A stretch of 64,000 nt of DNA, taken from Porphyromonas vaginalis. GTDB lineage: Bacteria; Bacteroidota; Bacteroidia; Bacteroidales; Porphyromonadaceae. The stretch's first letter is position 1; the number at the start of each line of letters is the position of its first letter. Below are positions 18,887 through 28,778 of the stretch, piece after piece. The notes beneath the pieces are model-generated. The model saw only the letters and a program-made list of their open reading frames with translations, was not told the DNA's origin and ran no database searches. Location: positions 1,116,001 to 1,180,000 of the forward strand of contig NZ_CATQJU010000001.1 in assembly GCF_958301595.1 (NCBI RefSeq), read 5' to 3'. Both the position numbers and the translations under genes were made by a program.

Positions 18887-20392
18887 CTAGGAGTTAGAGG
18901 CTTTTGGCGCAGGGGTATTGGGGAAGAGCGCCTTTAATACTTGTGTCATAGTGCGTCGGGTGTTGCCTCGATGGCGCATATTGTTGGCGAGGAGGGAGAC
19001 GCAGTAGGTGTGGCCGTTGTAGCTGACGTAGCCTGCATAGTTTTGGACGCCTCGTATGGAGCCGCTCTTGAAGTAAGCGGTGAGCTGCGATGCTGGGAGC
19101 AAGTTGCGGACAGTGCCCTCACGACCCACTTGGGGCAGGGAGAGGATGAAAGGATCTGAGACAGGTAGCGGTAGCCGGTAGACTTGTCGCAAGGCGGCGG
19201 TCAGCGCATAGGGTGAGAGCTTGCTGCGGGGGGATAGCCCAGAGCCGTCGTAGAGCTCCAGCTCGTCAGATGAGAGGGAGCAAGTCTCCCGCCAGTAGTT
19301 CATTTCTTGTCGTAGCGCTTCGCTTGTCGAGATACATCCGCCCTGCTGTATGGCGCCAAAGCGGTTGCCTATGCTACGGAGGAGAGCCTCAGCGTAGAGG
19401 TTGACACTGTGATAGTTGCAGGTGCGTATCAGCTCGCTCAGATGCGGACTTAGGTAGATGTCTAGTAGGGTGGTGAGTGTCGGAGCGGACTTGTCATAGT
19501 AGGCTACACTCTGGCAGTCGGTGAGCTCTATGCCACGTCGCTGTAGATGCTCTGCTAGTTGCAGTGCCAGTGCCATAGCGGGGTTGCTCAGGTCGCAGGC
19601 GATGACCTGTCGCTTAGAGCTGCCACGTGCTAGGCGACCCGAGAGACGGCGTGAGGTGCGAGAGTTGCGATCTGCTGAGATGGCTAATTGACTGCCCCGC
19701 TTGACCAGCTGTATGTCTATCTGCCACGCATGACCTGGTGTGGAGGGGTGAAGGTAGGAGGGTGCCTCAGCTCCTTTTGCCACATCCTGTGCGGAGATGC
19801 CGACCTGCATGATGTTGTCGCAGAGGTTGACCCCATAGAGGGCTGGAGCGTAGCGCCGGCCCCAGTCCTCACGGGGCCATGCCTCAAGATAGCCCTCGTC
19901 GCAGTAGGCTGAGGCATCGACGACGATGCGGCCTTGTATCTGGTGGATGCCCGCTTGTTGCAGTGCTAGGTAGACCTGATCGTAGAAGATTCCCTTGCGG
20001 CGTGGGTAATGCTTCGACTCGAGCGAGGGGTCGCCATGCCCTACGATGATGAGGTCGCCTTTGAGTACGCTATCCTTTGTAATCTCTCCACGATAACCGA
20101 TCTCTGTGGGAAACTGATAGTCGGCACCTAGGGCTATGAGTGCCGTGGCGGAGGAGAAGATCTTGGTCACGGAGGCGGGTGTAAACCGCTCTCTGCTACG
20201 GTAGTCAAGTAGTGGCTTGTCCTCATCGATGCGCCATACGGAGACTCCATAGCGAGCCTCTCCACGCTGCTCGGCTTGTTGCAGTATCTGCACAGCTTGC
20301 GTGGTGTCTATGATATCTTGTTGCGCCCTCCCGGCCAACGGTAGGAGTAGCAGTAAGAGTAAGGCGTAAAGCGTGATGGATCGTGATTGCAT
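18887..20392 (-). CDS. dacB: D-alanyl-D-alanine carboxypeptidase/endopeptidase (PBP4 type)
   Basis: With the start at 20392 the protein has 501 residues and a clear signal peptide (run of leucines ending at GRAQ). A start at 20443 would add 17 residues in front of the signal and is less likely. Penicillin-binding motifs are SVTK (SxxK), SVN (SxN) and KSGS in place of KTG. The insert between the first two motifs is typical of class C low-molecular-weight PBPs. It trims or cleaves peptidoglycan cross-links in the periplasm. It lies downstream of an M23/LysM hydrolase in the same direction. Confidence 0.9.
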   Translation of the reverse strand: MQSRSITLYALLLLLLLPLAGRAQQDIIDTTQAVQILQQAEQRGEARYGVSVWRIDEDKPLLDYRSRERFTPASVTKIFSSATALIALGADYQFPTEIGYRGEITKDSVLKGDLIIVGHGDPSLESKHYPRRKGIFYDQVYLALQQAGIHQIQGRIVVDASAYCDEGYLEAWPREDWGRRYAPALYGVNLCDNIMQVGISAQDVAKGAEAPSYLHPSTPGHAWQIDIQLVKRGSQLAISADRNSRTSRRLSGRLARGSSKRQVIACDLSNPAMALALQLAEHLQRRGIELTDCQSVAYYDKSAPTLTTLLDIYLSPHLSELIRTCNYHSVNLYAEALLRSIGNRFGAIQQGGCISTSEALRQEMNYWRETCSLSSDELELYDGSGLSPRSKLSPYALTAALRQVYRLPLPVSDPFILSLPQVGREGTVRNLLPASQLTAYFKSGSIRGVQNYAGYVSYNGHTYCVSLLANNMRHRGNTRRTMTQVLKALFPNTPAPKASNS

Positions 20393-20551
20393 CGGTATGG
20401 ACGGATCAAATGTGACGAGAGCAAAGTGCTTCCGAAGACTCACCTTGCTCTCTTAAGTTACTTCATAAGTTATGTCTGTCTCTCTCAGAGGGGTGACGAT
20501 GCACCTGTTTTTAGATTAAAAACACCTGGGAGAGATCTCAAATTGTGTGTG

Positions 20552-21598
20552 CTAGTATTTCAGAGCTTGCCCTGGGCGCAGCGTAGCTCGTGAGGACATA
20601 TTGTTTGCTTTGCAGAGATGGCTTACAGAGGTCCCCGTCTTCTTAGCAATGTTCGAGAGTGTGTCGCCCTTCTTCACACGATATATGCGAGGCGAGTGCG
20701 ATACCTTGGCACGGCTCTTCTGAGCCTTAGCCTTGTACTTAGCATCTCCAGCCTTGCTCTGACTGCCTCCATCCTCGTAAGCATAGGTCTTATAGCCCTT
20801 AGGAGCGACAAAGGTGTAGTAGTCGCTCTGGGGCGCTCCTACCTCGAAGTCGATGATCCTAGCGGGGTTGATGTCGATGCCTAGGAAGCGGGTCTCGAAG
20901 TGCAGGTGTGGTCCTGTGCTACGACCCGTGCTGCCGCCCTTGCCGATGACCTCGCCAGCACGGACGATCTGTCCCTCCTTGGCGATGCAGCGGCTCATGT
21001 GTCCATAGACGGTCTCGAGACCGTTGGGGTGACGAATGACGATGTAGTTGCCATATCCCCCACGCTCGTAGCCACGGATGCGCACCTTGCCATCGAAGGC
21101 AGCTCGTACGTCATCTCCTGTGCGGAGTGCTAGGTCTATGCCCTTGTGCTCGCGACGATAGCGAGCGCGGTAACCATAATTGGATGTGACACGCATCGTA
21201 CCCTCTAGAGGCATGACGAAGCCCGAGCAGTCGATATTATATGTAGCGGGGATACGTGGGCTACTTTTACCCGCAAAGGGGTTTACCCAGTCAGTCCACG
21301 AGTCTTCGCCATATAGATCTATTGCAGGGTATTCGAGAGCCTCTCTCTCGAGTGCGCGCTCCATCTCAGCGCTGGATATACGTGTCTCGGCATCTCTGGC
21401 CGTCTCTATAGTGTACCCGTCTGCTAGCAAGTTGCGGCTCACAAGGGAGTCACGAGATGTCGCAGCCCTTGTGGGGGACACTAGTCTTACTGGTGGTTGT
21501 GTGGTCTTCTGCTGGGGTGATGGCGCTGCAGCCAGTTGGACACAGGCTACAAAGATAAGCCCCACGAAGGCGACAAAGCTGTTACTCTTACTGATCAT
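20552..21598 (-). CDS. M23 metallopeptidase with LysM domain
   Basis: The 348-residue protein has an N-terminal signal segment. The M23 peptidase domain spans about residues 130-245, with metal ligands in REHKGIDLA and HLHFET. A C-terminal LysM peptidoglycan-binding domain (YRVKKGDTLSNIA) occupies the last 45 residues. Such proteins are cell-wall endopeptidases or, when inactive, amidase activators. The metal-ligand pattern here appears complete. It probably acts in the periplasm in cell-wall remodelling or daughter-cell separation. Confidence 0.88.
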   Translation of the reverse strand: MISKSNSFVAFVGLIFVACVQLAAAPSPQQKTTQPPVRLVSPTRAATSRDSLVSRNLLADGYTIETARDAETRISSAEMERALEREALEYPAIDLYGEDSWTDWVNPFAGKSSPRIPATYNIDCSGFVMPLEGTMRVTSNYGYRARYRREHKGIDLALRTGDDVRAAFDGKVRIRGYERGGYGNYIVIRHPNGLETVYGHMSRCIAKEGQIVRAGEVIGKGGSTGRSTGPHLHFETRFLGIDINPARIIDFEVGAPQSDYYTFVAPKGYKTYAYEDGGSQSKAGDAKYKAKAQKSRAKVSHSPRIYRVKKGDTLSNIAKKTGTSVSHLCKANNMSSRATLRPGQALKY

Positions 21599-21881
21599 GA
21601 GTCTAGTCGATGTTTTTGATGTGCTTCTGTCGATAGATTGCGGATTAAAAAACTGATATAGAGTAAATAGTGCCTCTGGTAACTGTCACTTACGCTAGAA
21701 AACAATACCTACTTTCCTGCCAAAGGTCGGAATAAATTTCGAAACAGCCAAATTTCAGCCCGACGAATTTAGCCCGTTTGACCCCTTAGACTGGCAATAA
21801 GTGAACGATTTCGAGCTGGAAATATTGTGGTGCTAGGGCTTCCGCTGACCCGCCTAGTGGAGCTTGCTGCGTAGGTAGATA
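21599..21881. other. Intergenic region, no gene seen
   Basis: This stretch separates the M23 gene from the C1B peptidase gene on the minus strand. It should contain the M23 promoter, but no convincing TAnnTTTG match was found. No repeat or RNA gene was recognised. Confidence 0.4.
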
Positions 21882-21928
21882 TTAAAAAGGAAAGCCCCCA
21901 CATCGGCCTCTGGGACTGGTGTGGGGAC
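21882..21928 (-). terminator. Intrinsic terminator of the C1B peptidase gene
   Basis: On the minus strand a GAGTCCCCACACC / GGATGTGGGGGC-type hairpin (21894-21928) is followed by CTTTCCTTTTT. It lies about 25 bases after the stop at 21953. Confidence 0.8.
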
Positions 21929-21952
21929 TCTCTAATTATGTAGCTGGGTCGA

Positions 21953-23149
21953 TTACTTCAGACCGAGCTTCTTAGCAATCGCTGCGGGGATAGCGTCACG
22001 GTGTACGACGATATTCATCGTGCGGCCTGCTACGTAGTTCTTAGATACGTACCAGATGCCCTTGTACTGACCGCTCTCACCCCAAGAGTTCTTGATCATA
22101 TAGAAGATACGACCGTTCTGGTTCTTAGCCTTACCGACCAAAACCATACCGTGGTCGTCGGTGAGGGTGAAGTTGTCAAAGCCCTCCTGACGGAACTCCT
22201 GTGTAGGCTCGATCTCGGGGCAGTCAGCGCTATTGATCATACGGCGGATCTCAGCAGCCTTGTCGCTGTAGCTGAGGCCCACCCAGCGTGCCTGATCAGA
22301 GCCTTTCGTCTCGATAGCATCTACGTCAGCTAGTACGCCGATACCGTCACGTGTGAAGCCTACCTCGCTGACGTCAGCACCCCAAGCGACGGGGTAGCCA
22401 TTGACGATAGCGTTGTCGATAACCTGCATGAGCTCGTCGATGGGGAGGTTCCATGAGCTAGACCAGCGCCAGTTGTCCTCGATCTCGATGGGGAAGGCGG
22501 TGTAGAAGGGGTGGTGTGTGTAGCTCGTCAGTGAGACATAGTCACTAGCCTTGATGCCGAGGCTCTGAGCAAAGCTCTTGGGGGTGTAGCGCTTGCCGTT
22601 GTAAGTAAACTCCTTAGGCAGCTCGCCTAGATAGGTGTCTACGACCTTGTCGTAAGCACTCTTCCACGCTGTGGAGAGACGGCCATTGTGGTTCTCAACG
22701 ACAGCGTCGAGCATCCCCTTGAGGACAGCCTCTAGCTCGCTGTGAGCGTTCTTTTTTGTACCGTAGTTGAGACCAGTCATGAACTCCTCGGGAACGGCTC
22801 CGTAGTTGTCGAATACGTAGAGCACGTCGTAGAAAGAACCTCCCTGAGCGAGGTTGCCCTTGCCATGTAGGCGTACATACTTCTCCGCTTTGTCACGATA
22901 AGTGTGGTTGACGACAAACATATCGGAAAGGTCTACCTCGGGACCACCCTTACGAAGGATCTCAGACTCGAGGAAGCCTGTCGTAGAGTAAGACCAGCAG
23001 GTACCACTATTTGCCTGATCCTTGATAGAGGTGATGGGTAGCTGCTTGATGATAGTAAACTCGTTGCTCTCACCGCTCGTCTTGGGGGCCTGAGCGACCA
23101 TGACGAGGCTCGAGAGGAGTGCGATAAGGAGTAGAGAGATTTGTCTCAT
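21953..23149 (-). CDS. Papain-like C1B peptidase (aminopeptidase C / bleomycin hydrolase family)
   Basis: The 398-residue protein has a signal peptide (MRQISLLLIALLSSLVMVAQ), unlike the cytosolic PepC of many bacteria. The catalytic Cys is in SGTCWSYS (near residue 50), the His in DDHGMVLVG and the Asn in IKNSWGESG. These enzymes act as aminopeptidases or oligopeptidases. The signal peptide suggests it processes imported peptides in the periplasm. A TATCTTTG promoter box is at 23212-23219 and a terminator follows, so it is probably transcribed alone. Confidence 0.9.
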   Translation of the reverse strand: MRQISLLLIALLSSLVMVAQAPKTSGESNEFTIIKQLPITSIKDQANSGTCWSYSTTGFLESEILRKGGPEVDLSDMFVVNHTYRDKAEKYVRLHGKGNLAQGGSFYDVLYVFDNYGAVPEEFMTGLNYGTKKNAHSELEAVLKGMLDAVVENHNGRLSTAWKSAYDKVVDTYLGELPKEFTYNGKRYTPKSFAQSLGIKASDYVSLTSYTHHPFYTAFPIEIEDNWRWSSSWNLPIDELMQVIDNAIVNGYPVAWGADVSEVGFTRDGIGVLADVDAIETKGSDQARWVGLSYSDKAAEIRRMINSADCPEIEPTQEFRQEGFDNFTLTDDHGMVLVGKAKNQNGRIFYMIKNSWGESGQYKGIWYVSKNYVAGRTMNIVVHRDAIPAAIAKKLGLK

Positions 23150-23211
23150 AGCTTATTCCTGTTTTATAGTTAGAAAATGAATTGTCAGTGAAGCGGTCGT
23201 CAAGACCGTCA

Positions 23212-23219
23212 CAAAGATA
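23212..23219 (-). promoter_or_regulatory. Promoter -7 box (TATCTTTG) of the C1B peptidase gene
   Basis: Minus strand TATCTTTG, a TAnnTTTG match, about 63-70 bases before the start codon at 23149. Confidence 0.6.
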
Positions 23220-23302
23220 CGAATAAAAAACTGGAGATGCAGAATCCTTTGCCGTCATGACTGCGCAGGGAAGACCCGCATGGCGAAGTGACTGCGTAAA
23301 GA

Positions 23303-23349
23303 CAAAAAAGTAGCACCCTCCTCATCATACTGACGGGGAGGGTGCTACT
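23303..23349 (-). terminator. Intrinsic terminator of the ftsK-ffh operon
   Basis: AGTAGCACCCTCC (23309-23321) and GGAGGGTGCTACT (23337-23349) form a perfect 13-bp stem. On the minus strand it is followed by six T. It lies about 70 bases after the ffh stop. The plus side also has a short T run, so it might act in both directions. Confidence 0.9.
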
Positions 23350-23419
23350 CCTTTTGAGTGGCTTATGCTATGCCACGAGAGATTTCCAAGGTTTGTCGCC
23401 TGCTTTGCGGAGCCGGAGA

Positions 23420-24760
23420 CTAGCGACGCTTCTTGTTTTTCTTTTGCTTCTTAGCTTGAGTACGACCGAAGCCACTGCTCTGCATCTTGCGCATGACCTT
23501 GCTGACCTGATCAAACTGCTGGATGAGCCTATTGACCTCTGCAACGGAAGTGCCACTACCGTCGGCGATGCGCTTGCGGCGTGAACCATCGAGGATGCTA
23601 GGCTTGGCGCGCTCCTCGGGGGTCATGGAGTGGATGATTGCCTCGATACCCTTGAAGGCGTCGTTGCTGATGTCTAGGTCTTTGACCATCTTACCTACTC
23701 CAGGGATCATGGAGACGAGGTCCTTGAGGTTACCCATCTTCTTGATCTGAGCGATCTGCGCGAGGAAGTCGTCGAAGTCAAACTGGTTCTTAGCGATCTT
23801 AGCCTCCAGGCGCTTTGCCTCCTCCTCGTCGTACTGCTGCTGCGCACGCTCGACGAGTGAGACGATATCACCCATGCCGAGGATACGATCAGCCATACGT
23901 GAGGGGTGGAAGACCTGCAGCGCCTCCATCTTCTCGCCTGTACCGACGAACTTGATCGGCTTATTGACGACACTGCGTATAGAGAGCGCCGCACCACCAC
24001 GTGAGTCACCATCGAGCTTGGTGAGGATCACACCATCGAAGTCGAGTCGCTTGTCAAACTCAGCTGCCGTATTGACCGCATCTTGACCGGTCATGGAGTC
24101 CACGACGAAAAGGGTCTCATCGGGTCGGATCGCCTCCTTGATGCTGCTGATCTCATTCATCATCTCCTCATCGACCGCTAGACGACCTGCGGTATCGATG
24201 ATGACGGTGTCTAGTCCCTCCTGCTGGGCGTGGGCGATCGCATTGCGAGCGATCTGTACGGGATCTTTGCTGTCTGGCTCGCTGTAGACGGGTACGCCGA
24301 TCTGCTCGCCCAGTACGTGTAGCTGCTGGATAGCAGCGGGGCGGTATACGTCACACGCTACGAGGAGTGGCTTGCGCTGCTCCTGCTTCTTGAGCATGTT
24401 GGCGAGTTTGCCTGAGAAGGTTGTCTTACCAGAGCCCTGCAGTCCTGACATGAGGATGATGGCGGGGCTCCCCTTGAGGTTGACCCCTACCGCCTCACTA
24501 CCCATCAGTGTGGCCAGCTCGTCATGGACGATCTTGACCATCATCTGCCCTGGATTGACCGCCGTGAGGACGTTCTGTCCGAGTGCTTTCTCCTTGACTT
24601 GGTTGGTGAAGTCTCGTGCTACGTTGTAGTTGACGTCGGCATCGAGTAGGGCGCGGCGTACATCCTTGAGCGTTTCGGCGACATTGATTTCGGTAATACT
24701 CCCTTGTCCTTTGAGTATTTTGAATGAACGCTCTAGGCGTTCGCTTAGATTTTCAAACAT
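23420..24760 (-). CDS. ffh: Signal recognition particle protein Ffh (SRP54)
   Basis: The 446-residue GTPase binds signal sequences and SRP RNA and delivers ribosomes to the membrane. The NG domain has GLQGSGKTT (G1), DTAGR (G3) and TKLDGD (G4). The methionine-rich M domain starts near residue 300. The C-terminus is a basic tail (KKQKKNKKRR). It is the last gene of the ftsK-lolA-panD-ffh operon, 21 bases after panD, and is followed by a strong terminator. Confidence 0.97.
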   Translation of the reverse strand: MFENLSERLERSFKILKGQGSITEINVAETLKDVRRALLDADVNYNVARDFTNQVKEKALGQNVLTAVNPGQMMVKIVHDELATLMGSEAVGVNLKGSPAIILMSGLQGSGKTTFSGKLANMLKKQEQRKPLLVACDVYRPAAIQQLHVLGEQIGVPVYSEPDSKDPVQIARNAIAHAQQEGLDTVIIDTAGRLAVDEEMMNEISSIKEAIRPDETLFVVDSMTGQDAVNTAAEFDKRLDFDGVILTKLDGDSRGGAALSIRSVVNKPIKFVGTGEKMEALQVFHPSRMADRILGMGDIVSLVERAQQQYDEEEAKRLEAKIAKNQFDFDDFLAQIAQIKKMGNLKDLVSMIPGVGKMVKDLDISNDAFKGIEAIIHSMTPEERAKPSILDGSRRKRIADGSGTSVAEVNRLIQQFDQVSKVMRKMQSSGFGRTQAKKQKKNKKRR

Positions 24761-24781
24761 GTTGCTGAGATGATGAGTGGT

Positions 24782-25129
24782 TTATAGACGATTCGTGTCG
24801 CTATCGGGGAAGATGATCTTAGGCTGGAAGGTGCGAGCCTCGTCGTAGTCCATGAGTGCGTAAGACATGATGATGACGATGTCGTCAGGCTGTACGAGAC
24901 GAGCTGCGGGTCCATTGAGACAGATGACCCCGCTGTCGGGCTCACCTGCGATGACGTAGGTGTCGAGGCGGTTGCCGTTGTTGCAGTCTACCACCTGCAC
25001 ACGCTCTCCTGGTAGTATGCCCACGGCATCCATGAGGGTGCGGTCGATGGTGATGCTACCCACGTAGTTGAGGTTAGCCTGTGTGACCCGGACACGATGG
25101 ATCTTAGATTTGAGTACCTGTATGTACAT
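24782..25129 (-). CDS. panD: Aspartate 1-decarboxylase
   Basis: The 115-residue proenzyme makes beta-alanine for pantothenate and coenzyme A. The self-cleavage site that creates the pyruvoyl group is Gly24-Ser25 in YVGSITID, exactly where it is expected. The NGPAAR segment is also typical. Length is usual for the family. It sits between the lolA-like gene and ffh with short gaps (26 and 21 bases). Confidence 0.96.
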   Translation of the reverse strand: MYIQVLKSKIHRVRVTQANLNYVGSITIDRTLMDAVGILPGERVQVVDCNNGNRLDTYVIAGEPDSGVICLNGPAARLVQPDDIVIIMSYALMDYDEARTFQPKIIFPDSDTNRL

Positions 25130-25155
25130 AGTTTATTGTGTGGATCGCGAGGGGC

Positions 25156-25794
25156 CTAGCGTAGGTCTACGACCTCAAGCGATTTGTATTCTTGCGGTGC
25201 AAAGGTAAAGGATTGTGACGTAATATGCTCCTTTGGCTGTATCTTGTGGATGGTGTAAGAGACCTGCTCGCCTAGGTCAAAGTAGAGATCGACCCGCTTA
25301 GGAGCCTGACTCTGCTGGTCAAAAGTCACCTCATAGTACTTGACTCCTGCGAGTACGTTGGTACCCTGTGTGGGGACAAAGCGGTAGACGACTGTGCCTC
25401 GAGGACTCTTGCGCTCGGTGATGCGGAAGCGCTGCGAGGTCTGCTGTATATAAGCGAGCGGATTCATTGCCGTGAGGTCTTGCTCGGAGGGAGTCATCAA
25501 GGTGTAGGTGCGCTCGCTCTGATTGATGATACGCAGTGTCGAGCCGTCGAAGGCTACCTCCATACCGGGCATGCTGAGCATAAAGCGACGTCCGTAGAGC
25601 CATGTGTAGCCCTCCTGAGGCTTTGTGCCCTGTGAGGTTAGGGTAAAGGTGATTGCGACCCCTTTCTTGACCTGCTGCTCGAACTGTTGGAGCGCTTTGT
25701 TGAGGTCAAAGACCGCTTTGCGCTGTCCTTGCAGAGGTGCTATGGCAAAAGCACCACACAGGAACAGAGCGAAGAGCGAACTCAGGAGACGCAT
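25156..25794 (-). CDS. lolA: LolA-like outer-membrane lipoprotein carrier
   Basis: The start at 25794 gives 212 residues beginning with a good signal peptide (MRLLSSLFALFLCG to LQGQ). The longer frame from 25845 only adds 17 residues before it. The remainder has a LolA-like pattern: an N-terminal segment FTLTSQGTKPQEGYTWLYGRRFML, a central LRIINQSERTYTL strand pair and a C-terminal FDLGEQVSYTI strand. LolA carries lipoproteins across the periplasm, and Bacteroidota LolA proteins are divergent. Position directly after ftsK is a recurrent arrangement as far as I recall. Confidence 0.75.
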   Translation of the reverse strand: MRLLSSLFALFLCGAFAIAPLQGQRKAVFDLNKALQQFEQQVKKGVAITFTLTSQGTKPQEGYTWLYGRRFMLSMPGMEVAFDGSTLRIINQSERTYTLMTPSEQDLTAMNPLAYIQQTSQRFRITERKSPRGTVVYRFVPTQGTNVLAGVKYYEVTFDQQSQAPKRVDLYFDLGEQVSYTIHKIQPKEHITSQSFTFAPQEYKSLEVVDLR

Positions 25795-25856
25795 CGCAAA
25801 GGGCGCAGTGTGTTGCTGGTATGATAAGGAGAGGTTTGGTCTCATGTGATTATCGT

Positions 25857-28454
25857 TTAGAAAGTGTCTAGGAGTTGATCAAGCGTTGTCTCATCAGCGA
25901 TCAGCACTTGGCGAGGCTTGCTACCATCTTGTGCCGAGACGATGCCGCACTCGTAGAGCTGATCCATAATGCGTCCAGCTCGGTTGTACCCGATGTTAAA
26001 GCGTCGCTGGATGTTGCTCGTCGATCCCTGCTGCATCTGTACGACATGGCGAGCCACCTCCTCAAAGAGCGGGTCGCGCTCGGACGCGCCACCACCTCCA
26101 GGACCAGCAGTTCCAGCCGCACCTTCTGTGGCTGGCGGCTCAGGCAGCAAGTAAGGCACTGTCGGATAGGGCTGACGAGATATGTGATCCACGATGCGCT
26201 CTGTCTCAGGCGTGTCAATGAAAGCACACTGGATGCGTCGCATCTCCTTGCCGTCGTTGATAAGCATGTCGCCACGCCCGATGAGATCCTTGGCACTCTT
26301 GGTGTCAAGGATGGTGCGTGAGTCCACTTGCGAGGAGACCTTGAAGGCGATACGTGCCGGGAAGTTAGCCTTGATCAGACCCGTGATCACATCTGTACTA
26401 GGACGCTGTGTCGCTAGGACGATGTGGATACCCGCTGCACGCGCCTTCTGCGCTAGACGTGCGATAGGCTTCTCGATGGCTCGTCCTGTGGTCATGATGA
26501 GGTCGGCAAACTCATCGACGATGAGTACCAAGTAGGGGAGGAAGACGAAGCCATCCTCCTCACGTAGACGCCCCTGACGGAAGAGCTTGTTGTACTCTGC
26601 GATGTTGCGCACCTTAGCACGCGCGAGCAGTTCATAGCGCCCGTCCATATCCACGCAGAGAGACTCTAAGACGGGAAGTGCTTTGTTTGTATCTGTGATG
26701 ATATACTTCTCCTCGTCCTCGAGCTTCGTCAGGAAGTGTCGGCCGATACTCTCGTAGATGCTAAACTCTAGCATCTTCGGGTCGATGAGGATCAGCTTGA
26801 GCTCCTCGGGACGCTTATTATATAGGAGTGAAGTGATGAGCGCATTGAGGCCGACACTCTTACCCTGACCCGTAGCACCGGCGATCAGGAGGTGCGGCAT
26901 CTTAGAGAGGTCAAAGAGGTAGACATCGTTCGTGATGGTTCGCCCGATGGCTATCGGGAGCTTCTGATCGGTCGTGATAAACTTCTGCGAAGTGATCAGC
27001 GCCTTCATACCGACGGTGCGCGGGTTACGGTTTGGCACCTCGATACCTATGGTACCACGTCCAGGCATCGGAGCAATGATACGTATGCCACCGATACTCT
27101 CTACCTTCATCGCTATATCGTCCTCAAGGCTGCGGATGCGGTTGACTTTGACCTTAGGGTCTAACTTAAATTCGTAGAGCGTCACGGTCGGTCCGATGGT
27201 CACCTCGACCGGTTCCAGTCCGATGCCCAGATCGCTCAGCTTCTCGATAATAAGCTGCTCGATCTCCTTGATCTCAGCCCGATCGATCGTCTGCGAAGAC
27301 TGATCGACATCTGCCAGTAGGTCAGGCGAAGGCATCTGATATCCTCCACGACGGGTCTCACTCTGTGGCACGACGGCGGCGGCTTGCGAGTCGGCATCCC
27401 CCTGTGCAACGGTCACCGTGACACCGCCCTCGAGGCTCTCCTCAACTGGTGTGGAGACGGGCTCGCGGCGTGCCTGCGGAGCATTTGTAGAGGCCTGTGA
27501 TGTGGCACGTGATGCCAAGACGCTCGGTGCAGGAAGTGGTGCCTCCTCATCTTCATCATCTGTAGTGTTAGGCTCATTATCTACATCATCTGGATCAGCA
27601 TCTTCACTTGCATCTGTAGGCTCTTCACCTGTGTAGGCTTCCTCATCATCCACCTCTTCTTCGTCACGCTCTAGCGAGCTATCGGCTGTACGGCGACGAT
27701 TAGGACGCTTGACCCAGCCTAGACCGATAGCCCTGCGCATCCACTGGAGGTACTCATAGCGTATCACCACAATGAGGATAATGATCGAGACAAGCAGGAT
27801 CAGTGCTACACCCAGCCAGCCGATAGCTAGTAGCAGGTTGTCTATCCAGAGCGTGCAGTAAGCTCCTCCCCAGCGGAAGAAAGTGGGCATGCCGAGGATG
27901 TTTTGTATAGTAGCTGCCGTGAGGCCCGTCCATAGACTCAGGAAGATGGCGTAGACCGTTATTTTGATGAGACTCCCTCTTGTGGATATACGCATCAGAC
28001 GTAGTGCTCCGATGAAACACAAGACGAGCAAGAACCAGCTACCGAAGCCGAGGAAGCCATCCATCAGCCAATGTGCTAGATAGGCTCCATGTACACGGGT
28101 CACGTTTTGGATATCCGCAACGGTACCATCGATCCCCTCAGGAAGTGTCTGTGTCAGTGCCTCCCAAGGTGTTAGCTCCGTGACAATGCTCTGGTCACGA
28201 GCCCCCACCATAAGGTAGGAGCCACAAGCCACGAGGGTGTATATGACGAAGGCCAGGAGAATCAGGCCCAAGATAAACGAGATCAGCTCGCCATACCGCT
28301 TGTCGGCGACATTGTTTTGTAAGCCCTGCGCCCACGAGCGCATACGACTCCCCACCGAGCGAGAGGGGTTTGAGTCCTTTCTGCTAGATGCGTTCGTACG
28401 CTTGCGAGTCTGTGCCGAGCGTTTCTTGGTCGGTTTATCTTTGGATGTAGCCAT
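25857..28454 (-). CDS. ftsK: DNA translocase FtsK
   Basis: About 865 residues. Four transmembrane helices lie near residues 60-240. An acidic, serine/threonine-rich linker follows, about 265-380. The motor has Walker A GATGQGKSVG and Walker B LVLIVDEFADL. A C-terminal gamma winged-helix (NIQRRFNIGYNRAGRIMDQLYECGIV) reads polar chromosome sequences. It pumps DNA through the closing septum and activates XerCD at dif. The start ATG at 28454 is chosen because a promoter box lies at 28528-28535. The longer frame from 28562 would begin upstream of the promoter. Confidence 0.95.
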   Translation of the reverse strand: MATSKDKPTKKRSAQTRKRTNASSRKDSNPSRSVGSRMRSWAQGLQNNVADKRYGELISFILGLILLAFVIYTLVACGSYLMVGARDQSIVTELTPWEALTQTLPEGIDGTVADIQNVTRVHGAYLAHWLMDGFLGFGSWFLLVLCFIGALRLMRISTRGSLIKITVYAIFLSLWTGLTAATIQNILGMPTFFRWGGAYCTLWIDNLLLAIGWLGVALILLVSIIILIVVIRYEYLQWMRRAIGLGWVKRPNRRRTADSSLERDEEEVDDEEAYTGEEPTDASEDADPDDVDNEPNTTDDEDEEAPLPAPSVLASRATSQASTNAPQARREPVSTPVEESLEGGVTVTVAQGDADSQAAAVVPQSETRRGGYQMPSPDLLADVDQSSQTIDRAEIKEIEQLIIEKLSDLGIGLEPVEVTIGPTVTLYEFKLDPKVKVNRIRSLEDDIAMKVESIGGIRIIAPMPGRGTIGIEVPNRNPRTVGMKALITSQKFITTDQKLPIAIGRTITNDVYLFDLSKMPHLLIAGATGQGKSVGLNALITSLLYNKRPEELKLILIDPKMLEFSIYESIGRHFLTKLEDEEKYIITDTNKALPVLESLCVDMDGRYELLARAKVRNIAEYNKLFRQGRLREEDGFVFLPYLVLIVDEFADLIMTTGRAIEKPIARLAQKARAAGIHIVLATQRPSTDVITGLIKANFPARIAFKVSSQVDSRTILDTKSAKDLIGRGDMLINDGKEMRRIQCAFIDTPETERIVDHISRQPYPTVPYLLPEPPATEGAAGTAGPGGGGASERDPLFEEVARHVVQMQQGSTSNIQRRFNIGYNRAGRIMDQLYECGIVSAQDGSKPRQVLIADETTLDQLLDTF

Positions 28455-28527
28455 GAGGTAGTAATCAGGAAGTCTGTAGCGTGAGCATTGCACCATGCGT
28501 GGTGATCTCCTACAGGAAAGCTTGATG

Positions 28528-28535
28528 CAAAGGTA
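28528..28535 (-). promoter_or_regulatory. Promoter -7 box (TACCTTTG) of the ftsK operon
   Basis: The minus strand reads TACCTTTG about 75-80 bases before the chosen ftsK start. It likely drives ftsK-lolA-panD-ffh. Confidence 0.65.
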
Positions 28536-28778
28536 ACGATTTTTACGCCAATGGCACACCACTCCACATCTCCGATCGCATTAGCGTGTGGCACCGGCTG
28601 TCGCTGATTACCATTGCCCATAGCGACATATAGGACTCTTGGTTAGTTCCGAAGAGCCCGACTTTAATCTTTACAGAAGGAAGTGCGAATGCTTTTGAAT
28701 AGAAACTCCTTCCCTGCTAAGCAGATTTTGCAAAGCTCCCTCGTAAGACTCCCATTCGCTTGGAAAGGTGCGCTACGC